In this document: in pieces, positions 27,041 through 35,491 of the stretch
Position numbering within the stretch: position 1 is the stretch's first letter
Layout of the letters: each line of letters begins with the position of its first letter
NCBI GenBank assembly: GCA_029259915.1
Contig: JAJDED010000010.1
Location: forward strand, 62,001 to 126,000
Source of the DNA: Planctomycetota bacterium
GTDB lineage: Bacteria > Planctomycetota > Planctomycetia > Pirellulales > Lacipirellulaceae
DNA: 64,000 nucleotides
Direction of reading: 5' to 3'
Program-made: the position numbers and the translations under genes
The notes under the pieces: generated by a model
Seen by the model: the letters and a program-made list of their open reading frames with translations, nothing else
What the model was told of the DNA's origin: nothing
Database searches by the model: none

Positions 27041-28378
27041 ATGCTTACTCGTATCATCCAATTTTGCGTTCGTGAATCACCGTTGGTGGTGATACTGAGC
27101 ATCGCGCTGGCGGTGTTTGGCTGGTTCTGCACACAGACTGTGCCGATCGACGCGATTCCCGATATTGGTCAAAACCAGGTCATCGTACTTACGCAATGGC
27201 CTGGTCGGTCGCCGAAAGACATCGAGGATCAGGTGACCTACCCGTTGGGTGTGTCGCTGTTGGCCGTGCCGGGGGCGGAGAGCGTTCGCGGCAAGAGCAT
27301 GTTCGGTTATTCGTTTGTCCAAGTGACGTTCAAGGACAGCGTCGATTTCTACTGGGCTCGCAGCCGCGTGTCGGAACAACTCGGCTCGGCGGCGGCCCAA
27401 CTGCCTGAGGGGGTCACGCCGCAGCTAGGTCCCGACGCCACGGGGTTGGGACAGATTTATTACTATGTTTTGCTGCCTCCCAAACATGGAAAAAGCCTTG
27501 CCGAGTTGCGTTCGCTACAGGACTTCGTGTTGAAGTACGAACTGCAAGCGGTGGAAGGGGTGAGCGAAGTCGCTTCGATTGGCGGCTACGTGCGGCAATA
27601 TCAAATCGAGGTCGACCCCGACAAGCTTCGTTTTCATAGAGTACCGCTCGACCGGTTGGCGAAGGCGGTCCGTGGTTCGAATCTCGACGTCGGTGCCAAA
27701 ACGATCGAATCGACCGGCATGGAATACATTGTCCGCGGCAAGGGATTTTTGGGCACCGGAGGCGATTCGACCAAAGCCATCACCGACATCGAAGAGACTG
27801 TGATCGAACAGCGCGATGGCGTTCCGCTACGAATCAAAGACGTTGCCCGAGTGCAGCTAGGCCCCGATTTCCGCCGGGGGGCGCTCGACTACAACGGTGC
27901 CGAAGCCGTGGGCGGTGTGGTGGTGATGCGTTACGGCGAAAATCCCCGCAACGTCATCGATCGGGTCAAGCAGCGCATTCGCGAGATCGAACCCTCGCTC
28001 GACGGAGTAAAAATCCACGGGGTTTACGACCGGACCGGTTTGATCGACGAAACCATCGGCACGCTCACCACTGCGCTCCAAGAAGAAGTCCTCATCACGG
28101 CAGTCGTGATTTTGCTTTTCCTCTTGCACATTCGCAGCAGCATCATCGTCGCCTCGACCTTGCCTGCCGCCGTGCTTTTGTCCTTCATCGCGATGAAAGT
28201 TTTTGGCGTTGATGCCAATATCATGTCGCTGGCGGGCATTGCCATTGCGATTGGAACCATGGTCGACATGGGGATTATTGTTTCCGAGAACATTTATCAG
28301 CATTTGGCGGAATGGGAAGCGGGGAAAGGGGAAAGGGGAAGGCGGAAGGGGGAGATTTTGAGAAACGGAGCGAAGTGA
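27041..28378 (+). CDS. cusA: CusA-like RND metal pump, N-terminal part (frame ends in a repeat)
   Basis: 445 residues covering the first membrane helix (ESPLVVILSIALAVFGWF), the pore domain and helices up to the region of AIAIGTMVDMGIIVSENIYQHL, which carries the helix-4 Asp of the proton relay. After that the frame enters a GGGGAAA repeat (28321-28340) and reaches a stop at 28378. The second half continues in another frame from 28312. Full-length CusA pumps span about 1,050 residues, so this piece alone is not a working pump. See the entries for 28312-30573 and 28321-28340. Confidence 0.85.
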   Translation: MLTRIIQFCVRESPLVVILSIALAVFGWFCTQTVPIDAIPDIGQNQVIVLTQWPGRSPKDIEDQVTYPLGVSLLAVPGAESVRGKSMFGYSFVQVTFKDSVDFYWARSRVSEQLGSAAAQLPEGVTPQLGPDATGLGQIYYYVLLPPKHGKSLAELRSLQDFVLKYELQAVEGVSEVASIGGYVRQYQIEVDPDKLRFHRVPLDRLAKAVRGSNLDVGAKTIESTGMEYIVRGKGFLGTGGDSTKAITDIEETVIEQRDGVPLRIKDVARVQLGPDFRRGALDYNGAEAVGGVVVMRYGENPRNVIDRVKQRIREIEPSLDGVKIHGVYDRTGLIDETIGTLTTALQEEVLITAVVILLFLLHIRSSIIVASTLPAAVLLSFIAMKVFGVDANIMSLAGIAIAIGTMVDMGIIVSENIYQHLAEWEAGKGERGRRKGEILRNGAK

Positions 28379-30573
28379 TTGCTGCGGCTGCGGCGGAGGT
28401 TGCGCCGGCTGTTTTGACTGCGGTCACGACTACGATTGTTAGCTTCTTGCCGGTATTTTTTCTTACGGGCAGAGACTTCAAACTTTTCAGTCCTTTGGCG
28501 TGGACCAAGACATTTGCGATTGCCTCGGCCTTGATCGTTGCCGTGACCATCGTTCCGGCTCTTTGCCGACTGATGCTTCGCAGCGCCTCGTGGAAACGCT
28601 GGGCCAGCATCGCCGCCGCAGTGAGCGGCGCTTTTGCAGCAGGACTGCTCGTGTTTGCCTTGTGGTCGGACGACATCCAACAACGACTGCATCTGCCGAT
28701 TGCCGCTTCGACAGCGCTGGCAGCATTGCTTGGCGCAGCAGTCGGTTGGCTGCTCACGCGCGAGCGGGTTCGCCCTGTGGAAGAGAACTTTGTCAGCCGA
28801 ATGATTGTTCGCACTTATGTGCCAACGCTACAGTTGTTTCTGCGGCACAAGTTCGCTTTTATGCTGTTGCCGACCACAATCATTGTCCTTGGCCTGGGGG
28901 GATGGTTCGGACTTCCTGTGGTTCTGAAACCGGCTGAAAATTTTGTCGAACATTTGGGCGTAAAACCAAACGAACTCCCCGGCTACGTCAACCTGAAGCA
29001 CACGTTCACCGGCCTGAAAAGCGACGACTGGATTGCCCTGGACGAGGGGAGTTGGTTCTACATGCCAACCCTCTACCCGGCAGCCAGTTTCACCCAAGCG
29101 ATGCGCGTGCTGCAAGCGCAGGATTTGCTGATCAAGCAGATTCCCGAAGTGCAGGACGTGCTGGGAAAAATTGGGCGTGTCGAATCGGCGCTCGACCCCG
29201 CGCCTGCGGCGATGATTGAAACCTATGTGATGCTCAAACCGCAAGACGAATGGCGAGAGGGCATTTCTTCTCGCGACGTGTGGGACGAAATCAATCGCGT
29301 TGCCACGCTGCCGGGGGTTACGCCGGCCAGCGCACTGCAACCGATCGAGGGTCGTGTGGTCATGCTGCAAAGCGGCATTAAAGCTCCCATGGCAATTCGC
29401 ATTTATGGCGACAAACTCGAGGAACTCGCCACTGCCGCGATTGCCGTTGCCGAGAAGCTCAAACAATCGCCTTACGTCAAGCCAGGCACGGTGAACCCCG
29501 ACATTGTGTTGGGCAAGCCCTACGTGGAATTCACCGTCAATCGCGAAGCAGCCGCGCGCTTCGGCATGACCGTGCAGATGGTCAATCAAGTGGTGGAATC
29601 GGCCTTGGGCGGAATGAATCTCATCAAAACAGTCGAAGGCCGCGAACGCTACCCAGTTCGGCTGCGATATCGCCGCGATTTGCGCGAACGTATCGACCAA
29701 CTTTCGCGGCTACCGGTCGTCACTCACGCGGGGCAAGTCGTACCGCTGGAAGAACTGGCGACACTCGAAACCACCTGGGGTCCCGGCGCGATCAACAGCG
29801 AAAACGCACGGCTGGTGGCCCATGTCGCATTTGCAAGCAATGGCGTGGCGGGCGATCTGGAATCGGTTGCCGCAGTCGAAAATTTTCTTAATGAAGCCAA
29901 CTCGCTACCCATGGATGACGCCAATCGCTTGAATCTGCCACCAGGTTACACACTCGAAGCAGTCGGTTCTTTCCGCAATCAAATCGAAGCAAATCAAAGG
30001 CTGGTTTGGCTCGTGCCACTGGTAGTGCTTATCAATCTGCTGATTATCTATTTGCAGTTCCGTAATATTCCACTGACCTTGGCGGTGTTCGCCGGGATTC
30101 CTGTGGCGTTTGGTGGCGGCATGATCCTGCTTGCCATCTACGGTGCGGAAATGAACACCGCCATCTGGGTTGGTTTCATCGCGCTGTTTGGTATCGCGGT
30201 GGACGATGGCGTGGTGATTGCCACGTATCTCAATCAAGTTTTCACGAAGCGGAAACTCACCAGCATTGAAGATATTCGACAGGCCACCATCGACGCCGGC
30301 AAACGACGCATTCGTCCCTGCCTGATGACGACGGCAACAACGCTCGCTGCGCTTATTCCCGTGCTGATCTCAACCGGTCGCGGGGCAGACGTGGCGCGCG
30401 CGATGGCGCTACCGGTATTCGGCGGCATGTCGGTCGAGCTCATCACACTGTTCGTCGTCCCGGTCGCTTTTTGTGCGTACCACGAATTCAAAATGCACTT
30501 GGGATTCGCAGATCCGAAGTGGGAAGGCGCGGAGCCTTCTGGAAGTACCCCTGAAATTATTACGGCCGTGTAA
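28312..30573 (+). CDS. cusA: CusA-like RND metal pump, C-terminal part (frame begins in a repeat)
   Basis: 753 residues from an ATG at 28312 that overlaps the N-terminal part; translation could reinitiate there. It begins in the heptamer repeat, then continues CusA without a break: EVAPAVLTAVTTTIVSFLPVFFL, the rest of the first membrane bundle, a loop with extra hydrophobic residues, the second pore domain (FYMPTLYP is the metal-binding Met segment of HME-RND pumps) and the second bundle with IAVDDGVV. The frame is -1 relative to the N-terminal part. The join needs a net +1 (mod 3) insertion, such as one more 7-base unit. Confidence 0.87.
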   Translation: MGSGERGKGKAEGGDFEKRSEVIAAAAAEVAPAVLTAVTTTIVSFLPVFFLTGRDFKLFSPLAWTKTFAIASALIVAVTIVPALCRLMLRSASWKRWASIAAAVSGAFAAGLLVFALWSDDIQQRLHLPIAASTALAALLGAAVGWLLTRERVRPVEENFVSRMIVRTYVPTLQLFLRHKFAFMLLPTTIIVLGLGGWFGLPVVLKPAENFVEHLGVKPNELPGYVNLKHTFTGLKSDDWIALDEGSWFYMPTLYPAASFTQAMRVLQAQDLLIKQIPEVQDVLGKIGRVESALDPAPAAMIETYVMLKPQDEWREGISSRDVWDEINRVATLPGVTPASALQPIEGRVVMLQSGIKAPMAIRIYGDKLEELATAAIAVAEKLKQSPYVKPGTVNPDIVLGKPYVEFTVNREAAARFGMTVQMVNQVVESALGGMNLIKTVEGRERYPVRLRYRRDLRERIDQLSRLPVVTHAGQVVPLEELATLETTWGPGAINSENARLVAHVAFASNGVAGDLESVAAVENFLNEANSLPMDDANRLNLPPGYTLEAVGSFRNQIEANQRLVWLVPLVVLINLLIIYLQFRNIPLTLAVFAGIPVAFGGGMILLAIYGAEMNTAIWVGFIALFGIAVDDGVVIATYLNQVFTKRKLTSIEDIRQATIDAGKRRIRPCLMTTATTLAALIPVLISTGRGADVARAMALPVFGGMSVELITLFVVPVAFCAYHEFKMHLGFADPKWEGAEPSGSTPEIITAV
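28321..28340 (+). repeat. GGGGAAA heptamer tandem repeat inside cusA
   Basis: Two exact GGGGAAA units and a third GGGGAA (28321-28340), followed by degenerate purine units GGCGGAA and GGGGGAG to about 28353. The cusA frame breaks here. Adding one heptamer, or removing two, puts both halves in one frame; no in-frame stop is seen across the junction. Confidence 0.8.
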
Positions 30574-30620
30574 GGACATACGACCGGTAGTTTGATGTTT
30601 TTTTTGAAAGGATGTGAGGA

Positions 30621-31487
30621 ATGTTAATTTTAAGATTTATCGCGGCATGTTTCGTAAGTGTGGCAATTACTGCCAGCGCAATCGCCCAGCACTACCATGC
30701 GGGGCACGAGCAACATTCGCAGCCGGCAGCCGGCCCCCACGGCGGTAGTTTGCAGCAAGTCGACAATTTGCAGGTAGAAACGGTTCTCGAATCCGGGGGT
30801 CTGCGGCTGTTTGTTTACGACAACCAGGGAAAATCCGTTGATGTGCGCGCAGGACGTGGGACCGCCACGTTGCAGATTGCGGGCAACGCAAAAAAATATC
30901 GCTACGATCTTTTTGCAAAAGTTGGTCGGGGAAATGTCGCCCCATCACTCGCTGCTGCGGTCGACTTGACTCCGATTGCTGGAACACAGGTGGACCTTAC
31001 TTACCAAATTGTCGGCATACCAGGTGCCGAGCGTAGGCCACTGCAATTCAAAACTGAGACAATCGTGCCGATGACCGAAACGCAAAAGGTCGTCGCTGCA
31101 ATCAAAGCACAAGGCGTATGCCCCGTAAGCGGCCAACCGCTCGGCTCGATGGGCAAAGCAATCCCTGTGACCATCGGCGATCGAACAGTCTACGTCTGCT
31201 GTGCCGGTTGCATCGATGCCTTGAAAGCCAACGCGGGAAAGAACCTCGCCACCAAACCAACCACCGTCAAAACGACAGCCGCGGACGCCCAGTTCGTTGC
31301 CGCTCAGAAGGTATGTCCCGTGATGGACGAACCCTTGGATGCAATGGGCGGTCCGTACAAGACTGTGGTCCAGGGTCGCGTGGTCTACCTGTGCTGCCCC
31401 GGCTGCACGACGAAGCTACACGCCAATCCGGCTCGCTACCTAAAGATATTGGCAGACCGAGGCGTGACACCGCCGATCGTCCGTTAG
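30621..31487 (+). CDS. Exported protein with two YHS/TRASH-like units
   Basis: 288 residues with a signal peptide (ending ASAIAQ) and a His-rich start of the mature protein (HYHAGHEQH). A beta-rich central part is followed by two YHS-like units: CPVSGQPLGSMG..VYVCCAGC (about 167-197) and CPVMDEPLDAMG..VYLCCPGC (about 231-262). The CCxxC pattern matches the lipoprotein at 24833 and suggests a shared metal. It starts 48 bases after the CusA frame, so it is probably the last gene of the operon. Confidence 0.78.
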   Translation: MLILRFIAACFVSVAITASAIAQHYHAGHEQHSQPAAGPHGGSLQQVDNLQVETVLESGGLRLFVYDNQGKSVDVRAGRGTATLQIAGNAKKYRYDLFAKVGRGNVAPSLAAAVDLTPIAGTQVDLTYQIVGIPGAERRPLQFKTETIVPMTETQKVVAAIKAQGVCPVSGQPLGSMGKAIPVTIGDRTVYVCCAGCIDALKANAGKNLATKPTTVKTTAADAQFVAAQKVCPVMDEPLDAMGGPYKTVVQGRVVYLCCPGCTTKLHANPARYLKILADRGVTPPIVR

Positions 31488-31569
31488 AGTTCGCGAATTT
31501 GAAGCCACACGGAATGCTGTGCATTCCCGAATCTTTTTGAGCCCCCCTCCCCTTTCTCTGCAGCGGAAC

Positions 31570-31663
31570 GGGACTTGGGCTAGAGCATTGGCTATTAGCT
31601 GCTGGCGGAAGCCAGTGGTTCCAGTGGCTATGACGCCACGTTTTTCAGCCATGCTCTAGTCCC
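31570..31663. repeat. MITE-like element with terminal inverted repeats
   Basis: Left end GGGACT-TGGG-CTAGAGCATTGGCT (31570-31593) pairs imperfectly with AGCCATGCTCTAGTCCC (31647-31663). The interior has CCAGTGG twice and a short CTGGC/GCCAG stem. A degenerate fragment with similar GTGGCTACCACATTTTTGG sequence occurs near 36905. No transposase. Confidence 0.5.
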
Positions 31664-31679
31664 AAAGTCTTTCTTTGGG
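31661..31679. terminator. Possible terminator hairpin
   Basis: CCCAAAG (31661-31667) pairs with CTTTGGG (31673-31679), followed by CTGCTTTTC. It overlaps the right edge of the MITE-like element and could end the metal-efflux operon. The T tract is interrupted. Confidence 0.4.
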
Positions 31680-31832
31680 CTGCTTTTCTATTCACGACAA
31701 TTTTTCTTTGCCAGTGGGCTTGACGTCAGAATTGAGAAAGGGATAATTGCGAGAAAGACATAATGATACTGAGTCTCGTTAGCATATTTTGGAAAAGAGG
31801 GGCCGGACAGAGGCCGTTTTAGGAGATTTTTG

Positions 31833-32948
31833 ATGAGTAACTCTGTGAAACTCCATGTACGGGGCCGAAGAAAATTCAGAACAACTGGGAAGCATAACGC
31901 TTGCTTCTCTAGGCCCCTACATGGTTTCACGCTGGTCGAACTGCTTGTGGTCATTGCGATCATCGGCGTGCTGGTGGCACTCTTACTACCAGCCGTGCAG
32001 GCCGCGCGTGAGGCCGCGCGGCGGATGAGTTGTGCCAACAACGTCCGGCAACTTGCCCTGGCGATGCACAACTACGAAAGTGGCATCCAAAAGTTTCCGC
32101 CGCTGCTGATGATCGGCAAAGATCAGTATCGCTGGAGCGCGCTGGCGCGAGTGCTTCCTTATGTAGAAGAAGCGAATCTGGCCGGGAGAATCGATTTTTC
32201 TGTCGACTACCATCTGATTGGTGTCAGCGGACAAGTTTATGCCAGCGAAAGCGCGTTACTCAGCAGTGGCGAACCGATGCTTAAATCGTCGCGCGTTTCG
32301 ACTTTGATTTGCCCCTCAGAAGTCCGTGATGAGGTAAGAATCGACGACGCCACTGGTGCGCAGACCGACTACATTACCAACTACGGCGTGAACAGCGGTG
32401 TCTGGAAAGTTTACGACCCCACCGACCGAACCGGCGGCTCCGGGGCATTTTTCCCCAACTCTGGCTTGGGGACCAAGAGCTTTGCCGACGGCTTGTCGAA
32501 CACACTAATGCTGGCTGAAGTGAAAGGCTGGCAACCCTATTACCGCGATACAGAAAATGCGGGGGCCACTCCCGCGGCAACGACCGATGAGTTGTGTAGT
32601 CTAAAGAGCGGCAAACTCCGCGAAACGGCACACACCGAGTGGATCGACGGTCGGGTTCACCAGTCCGGATTCACAGCAACTTTTCCGCCCAACACCACGG
32701 TCGCCTGCGACGGCGCGGATGTCGATTGGAACAACCACCGCGTGAAAGGGTGGGACCCGGCAAACCCGACAGCACCGGCAGACACTTCGGGTATCGTCAC
32801 GTACGCCGCAGTCACATCCCGCAGTTACCACACGACGATTGTTAACGTCGCGATGATGGACGGCTCAGTCGACTCGATTTCCGGCGACATCGACCTCACT
32901 GTTTGGCACGCGATGGCGACCCGCGATGGTGAGGAAATAGAAAAGTGA
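31833..32948 (+). CDS. DUF1559 prepilin-like protein
   Basis: 371 residues from the ATG at 31833 (AGGAG 7 bases upstream). An unusually long basic leader of about 31 residues precedes the type IV pilin-like processing motif [34 protein letters not shown]. The rest is the DUF1559 pattern ([43 protein letters not shown]). Large DUF1559 families are a planctomycete hallmark and form pseudopilin-like surface proteins. The stop lies at the left arm of a hairpin. Confidence 0.93.
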   Translation: MSNSVKLHVRGRRKFRTTGKHNACFSRPLHGFTLVELLVVIAIIGVLVALLLPAVQAAREAARRMSCANNVRQLALAMHNYESGIQKFPPLLMIGKDQYRWSALARVLPYVEEANLAGRIDFSVDYHLIGVSGQVYASESALLSSGEPMLKSSRVSTLICPSEVRDEVRIDDATGAQTDYITNYGVNSGVWKVYDPTDRTGGSGAFFPNSGLGTKSFADGLSNTLMLAEVKGWQPYYRDTENAGATPAATTDELCSLKSGKLRETAHTEWIDGRVHQSGFTATFPPNTTVACDGADVDWNNHRVKGWDPANPTAPADTSGIVTYAAVTSRSYHTTIVNVAMMDGSVDSISGDIDLTVWHAMATRDGEEIEK

Positions 32949-33098
32949 GAAGGGAGATGTAAGTGAAGTAAGAAGGATGAAGTAAGAAGTTCGAGGTGCA
33001 CTCGTCATAAGCAGACATGCCCCTTCTGACATCATAAATCAAACATCTCACATTCCCCCACCTCTGCCTTCTCACATCTGACTTCTCACTTCACTTAA
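32943..33098. repeat. Hairpin whose arms begin at the stop codons of two converging genes
   Basis: The left arm AAGTGAGAAGGGAGATG starts with the final AAG-TGA of the DUF1559 gene. The right arm, read on the minus strand, is AAGTGAAGTGAGAAGTCAG and starts with the final AAG-TGA of tyrS. Both arms go on with degenerate GTGAGAAG/AGATG units. It may serve as a bidirectional terminator. Confidence 0.65.
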
Positions 33099-34386
33099 AT
33101 CTCAGCAACGCGTATTTCTTCTTGCCGCTGCGGAGTACCATTACCGATTCGCTGGCTAGGTTTTTTTCCGTGAGTGCTGTGTCGATTTCTTCGATGCGTC
33201 GGTTGTTCACATACGCCCCGCCCTGTTGGACGGTACGTCGGGCATCCCCTTTGCTTTTGGCCAGGCCCGCTTCGACCAGGGCGTCAACGACCGTGAGACT
33301 GCCGTCGCTAAGCCGCGAGCGGCTAATTTCCTTGGCGGGAACGTCGGCGAAAATTTGCCCCAACTGTTTGTCGTTTAAGTCCGCGATTTCCGCGCCAAAA
33401 AATATCTGGGTCGCCCGTTCTGCAGACTGCAATCCTTCTTCACCGTGAACCAACTTGGTCAGTTCCTCGGCTAAACGTCGCTGACTGTCCCGTTGGCCCG
33501 CGTTGCTTTGGCGGACGTCGTCCAGCGACGAAATCTCTTCTTGATCCAACTCGGTAAGCATCCGCAAGCAATCGCCGACATCCACGTCGTCGGCATTGAA
33601 CCAATACTGGTAAAACTGATAAGGACTCGTCCTCTCGGCGGAAAGCCAGACGGCCCCGCTTTCGGTCTTTCCCATCTTGGCGCCGTCGCCCTTGGTCAAC
33701 AGTGGCCAGGTCATGCCAACCAACTGAACCGAGCGCATGCGTCGTGCTAAATCGATGCCAGCCGTAATATTTCCCCACTGGTCGCTGCCGCCCGCTTGTA
33801 TTTCGCAGCCAAACTTGTCGTAGAGATGCACAAAGTCAAACGCCTGCAACAGCATATAGCTAAACTCCGTGTAACTCATCCCATCGCCCGGGGACGAATC
33901 GTCGCCCCGCCCGAGCCGACTTTTTACGGAGTCTTTGGCTAGCATCACGTTGACCGGGAAATTCTTGCCAACGTCGCGCAGAAAATCGAGATACGTCCAC
34001 TGTGCGGTCCAATCGAGGTTGTTTACCAGTTCCGCAGAACAGTCGCCCGCGTCGAAATCGAGAAAGCTGCGCATCTGCTCGGCAATGCCGACAACATTTT
34101 TCTCAAGGTCCTCCTTGGAAAGCAAATTCCGCTCGTCGCTTTTTCCGGTAGGGTCGCCGATCATGCCCGTGGCTCCCCCCACCACAGCAATCGGCTTGTG
34201 CCCCGCCTTTTGGAATCGCCGCAGCACGACCAACCCCAGCATGTGGCCGACGTGCAGGCTGTCGGCCGTCGGGTCGAACCCGGCGTACACGATACGCGGC
34301 TTGTCCTCGAGCCAAATTTCCAGACCGGCATCGTCGGTAGTTTGATGCACCAAGCCACGCCAGCGAAGATCGGAGAGAAACGTCAT
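33091..34386 (-). CDS. tyrS: Tyrosyl-tRNA synthetase
   Basis: 431 residues, the normal length of bacterial TyrRS. HVGH (the HIGH motif, near residue 45) and KMGKT (the KMSKS motif, near 240) are both present, with tyrosine-binding motifs YTEFSYMLLQAFDF and GGSDQWGNI. A C-terminal S4-like RNA-binding domain (VDALVEAGLAKSKGDARRTVQQGGAYVN) follows. It charges tRNA-Tyr. Only a weak ribosome-binding site is seen. A long hairpin lies upstream. Confidence 0.97.
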   Translation of the reverse strand: MTFLSDLRWRGLVHQTTDDAGLEIWLEDKPRIVYAGFDPTADSLHVGHMLGLVVLRRFQKAGHKPIAVVGGATGMIGDPTGKSDERNLLSKEDLEKNVVGIAEQMRSFLDFDAGDCSAELVNNLDWTAQWTYLDFLRDVGKNFPVNVMLAKDSVKSRLGRGDDSSPGDGMSYTEFSYMLLQAFDFVHLYDKFGCEIQAGGSDQWGNITAGIDLARRMRSVQLVGMTWPLLTKGDGAKMGKTESGAVWLSAERTSPYQFYQYWFNADDVDVGDCLRMLTELDQEEISSLDDVRQSNAGQRDSQRRLAEELTKLVHGEEGLQSAERATQIFFGAEIADLNDKQLGQIFADVPAKEISRSRLSDGSLTVVDALVEAGLAKSKGDARRTVQQGGAYVNNRRIEEIDTALTEKNLASESVMVLRSGKKKYALLRFK

Positions 34387-34448
34387 GTGAATTTGCCGAG
34401 GGATGTGATTTCGGATTGCGGGGTTTGCTTGCGATTCTAAAGAGATTT

Positions 34449-34561
34449 ACCACAGAGACACGGAGGGCACAGAGAAACGGAAGAAATTTGGGGATACTTT
34501 CTATTCCTGTATTCCTTCATTCACAAATATATTTCCTCTGTGTTCTCCGTGCCTCTGTGGT
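34449..34561. repeat. CACAGAG-type long hairpin
   Basis: ACCACAGAGACACGGAGGGC... at 34449-34477 pairs with the arm at 34532-34561, mismatching at about four positions. The unit resembles (A)CACAGAG/CACGGAG. It lies between ispD and tyrS, both minus-strand. Confidence 0.8.
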
Positions 34562-34643
34562 TAAAGATCCGGTGTCGCAGCACAAGCAAACTGGAAGTAG
34601 CCATGATAGTTCCGAAGGACAGATTCCGAAATGCGAAATCCGA

Positions 34644-35384
34644 TCAACGCCAGAGATCGTCGTCGGCAAACGGGTGGCTGGAACCCTTGGCCTTTGGTCG
34701 GGGAAGCACCTTGAGCACCTGCTCGGCCAGGCGGAGGTCGTCGCGGGTGGTGATTTTCAAATTCAGCGGCGAACCCTCGACAATGGTGACCGGCTCGCCA
34801 AGTTGCTCGACCAACGTCGCGTCGTCGGTCACCGCCTTGCCTGCCCGGGCGGCATAGGCCTTGGCAAGCAGCTCGCGTCGGAAAACCTGTGGCGTTTGCG
34901 CTTCCCAAAGATTCTGTCGATCGACGGTTGCTTCGATTTGCTTGTTGCTCCCAACGCGTTTGAGGGTGCCGGCAACTGGAGTGGCCAGCAGGGCAGCGCC
35001 ATTTTTTTCCGCCGCGGCGAAAACCTGATCAATCCACTTCTCGGCCACGCAAGGCCGAGCCGCATCGTGAACCGCCACAAAATCGATGTCGCTTTTCACC
35101 ATTGCCAAAGCGTTTTCGATCGAATCGGCCCGTTCGACGCCACCGCTACAAACGTCCACATCAAGAATGGCGATGTTCGCACCAAACTTGCGATTGAATT
35201 CTTCGCGGTCTTCGTCGGCTACGACCAGAACGACTTGTTTCACGTCCGGACGATTGAGGAACCGCTCGGCCGAATGAAGCCAAACGGCTCGCCCAGCGAG
35301 TGGGACAAACGGCTTTTTGTAGTGCTTGTCGTGGAACCGACGGCTCTTTCCCGCGGCGGGCATGATCACAGCGAATGTGGACAT
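34644..35384 (-). CDS. ispD: IspD, MEP cytidylyltransferase
   Basis: 246 residues. N-terminal nucleotide-binding loop AAGKSRRF with the KKPFVPLAGR segment, then VHDAARP (metal and CTP site), TPVAGTLKR and QTPQVFRRELL, all typical of IspD. The enzyme makes CDP-methylerythritol in the non-mevalonate isoprenoid route. The loop has K-S-R-R where most IspD have G-x-G-x-R, a mild divergence. A hairpin repeat separates it from the upstream uvrC. Confidence 0.93.
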   Translation of the reverse strand: MSTFAVIMPAAGKSRRFHDKHYKKPFVPLAGRAVWLHSAERFLNRPDVKQVVLVVADEDREEFNRKFGANIAILDVDVCSGGVERADSIENALAMVKSDIDFVAVHDAARPCVAEKWIDQVFAAAEKNGAALLATPVAGTLKRVGSNKQIEATVDRQNLWEAQTPQVFRRELLAKAYAARAGKAVTDDATLVEQLGEPVTIVEGSPLNLKITTRDDLRLAEQVLKVLPRPKAKGSSHPFADDDLWR

Positions 35385-35389
35385 AGTAC

Positions 35390-35491
35390 AAGTGAGAAGT
35401 GAGATGTGAGAAGTAAGATGTCAGAGATAGGAAATCATACAAGAATTCCCTCTGACATCATCAATCAACAATCTAACATCCTACATTCCTT
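35390..35491. repeat. GTGAGAAG-type hairpin between uvrC and ispD
   Basis: Left arm AAGTGAGAAGTGAGATG... at 35390-35426 is the same unit type as the hairpin at 32943. The exact core GATGTCAGAG (35417-35426) pairs with CTCTGACATC (35450-35459); outer parts pair weakly. The right end touches the uvrC stop at 35490-35492. Confidence 0.65.

Noticed and set aside
28321-28353. Programmed -1 frameshifting in cusA
   Set aside because: No X XXY YYZ heptamer is in the reading frame of the N-terminal part and no downstream pseudoknot was evident. The tandem heptamer itself is the simpler explanation.
28828-29700. 290-codon minus-strand open frame
   Set aside because: Antisense to the CusA C-terminal part; no signature.
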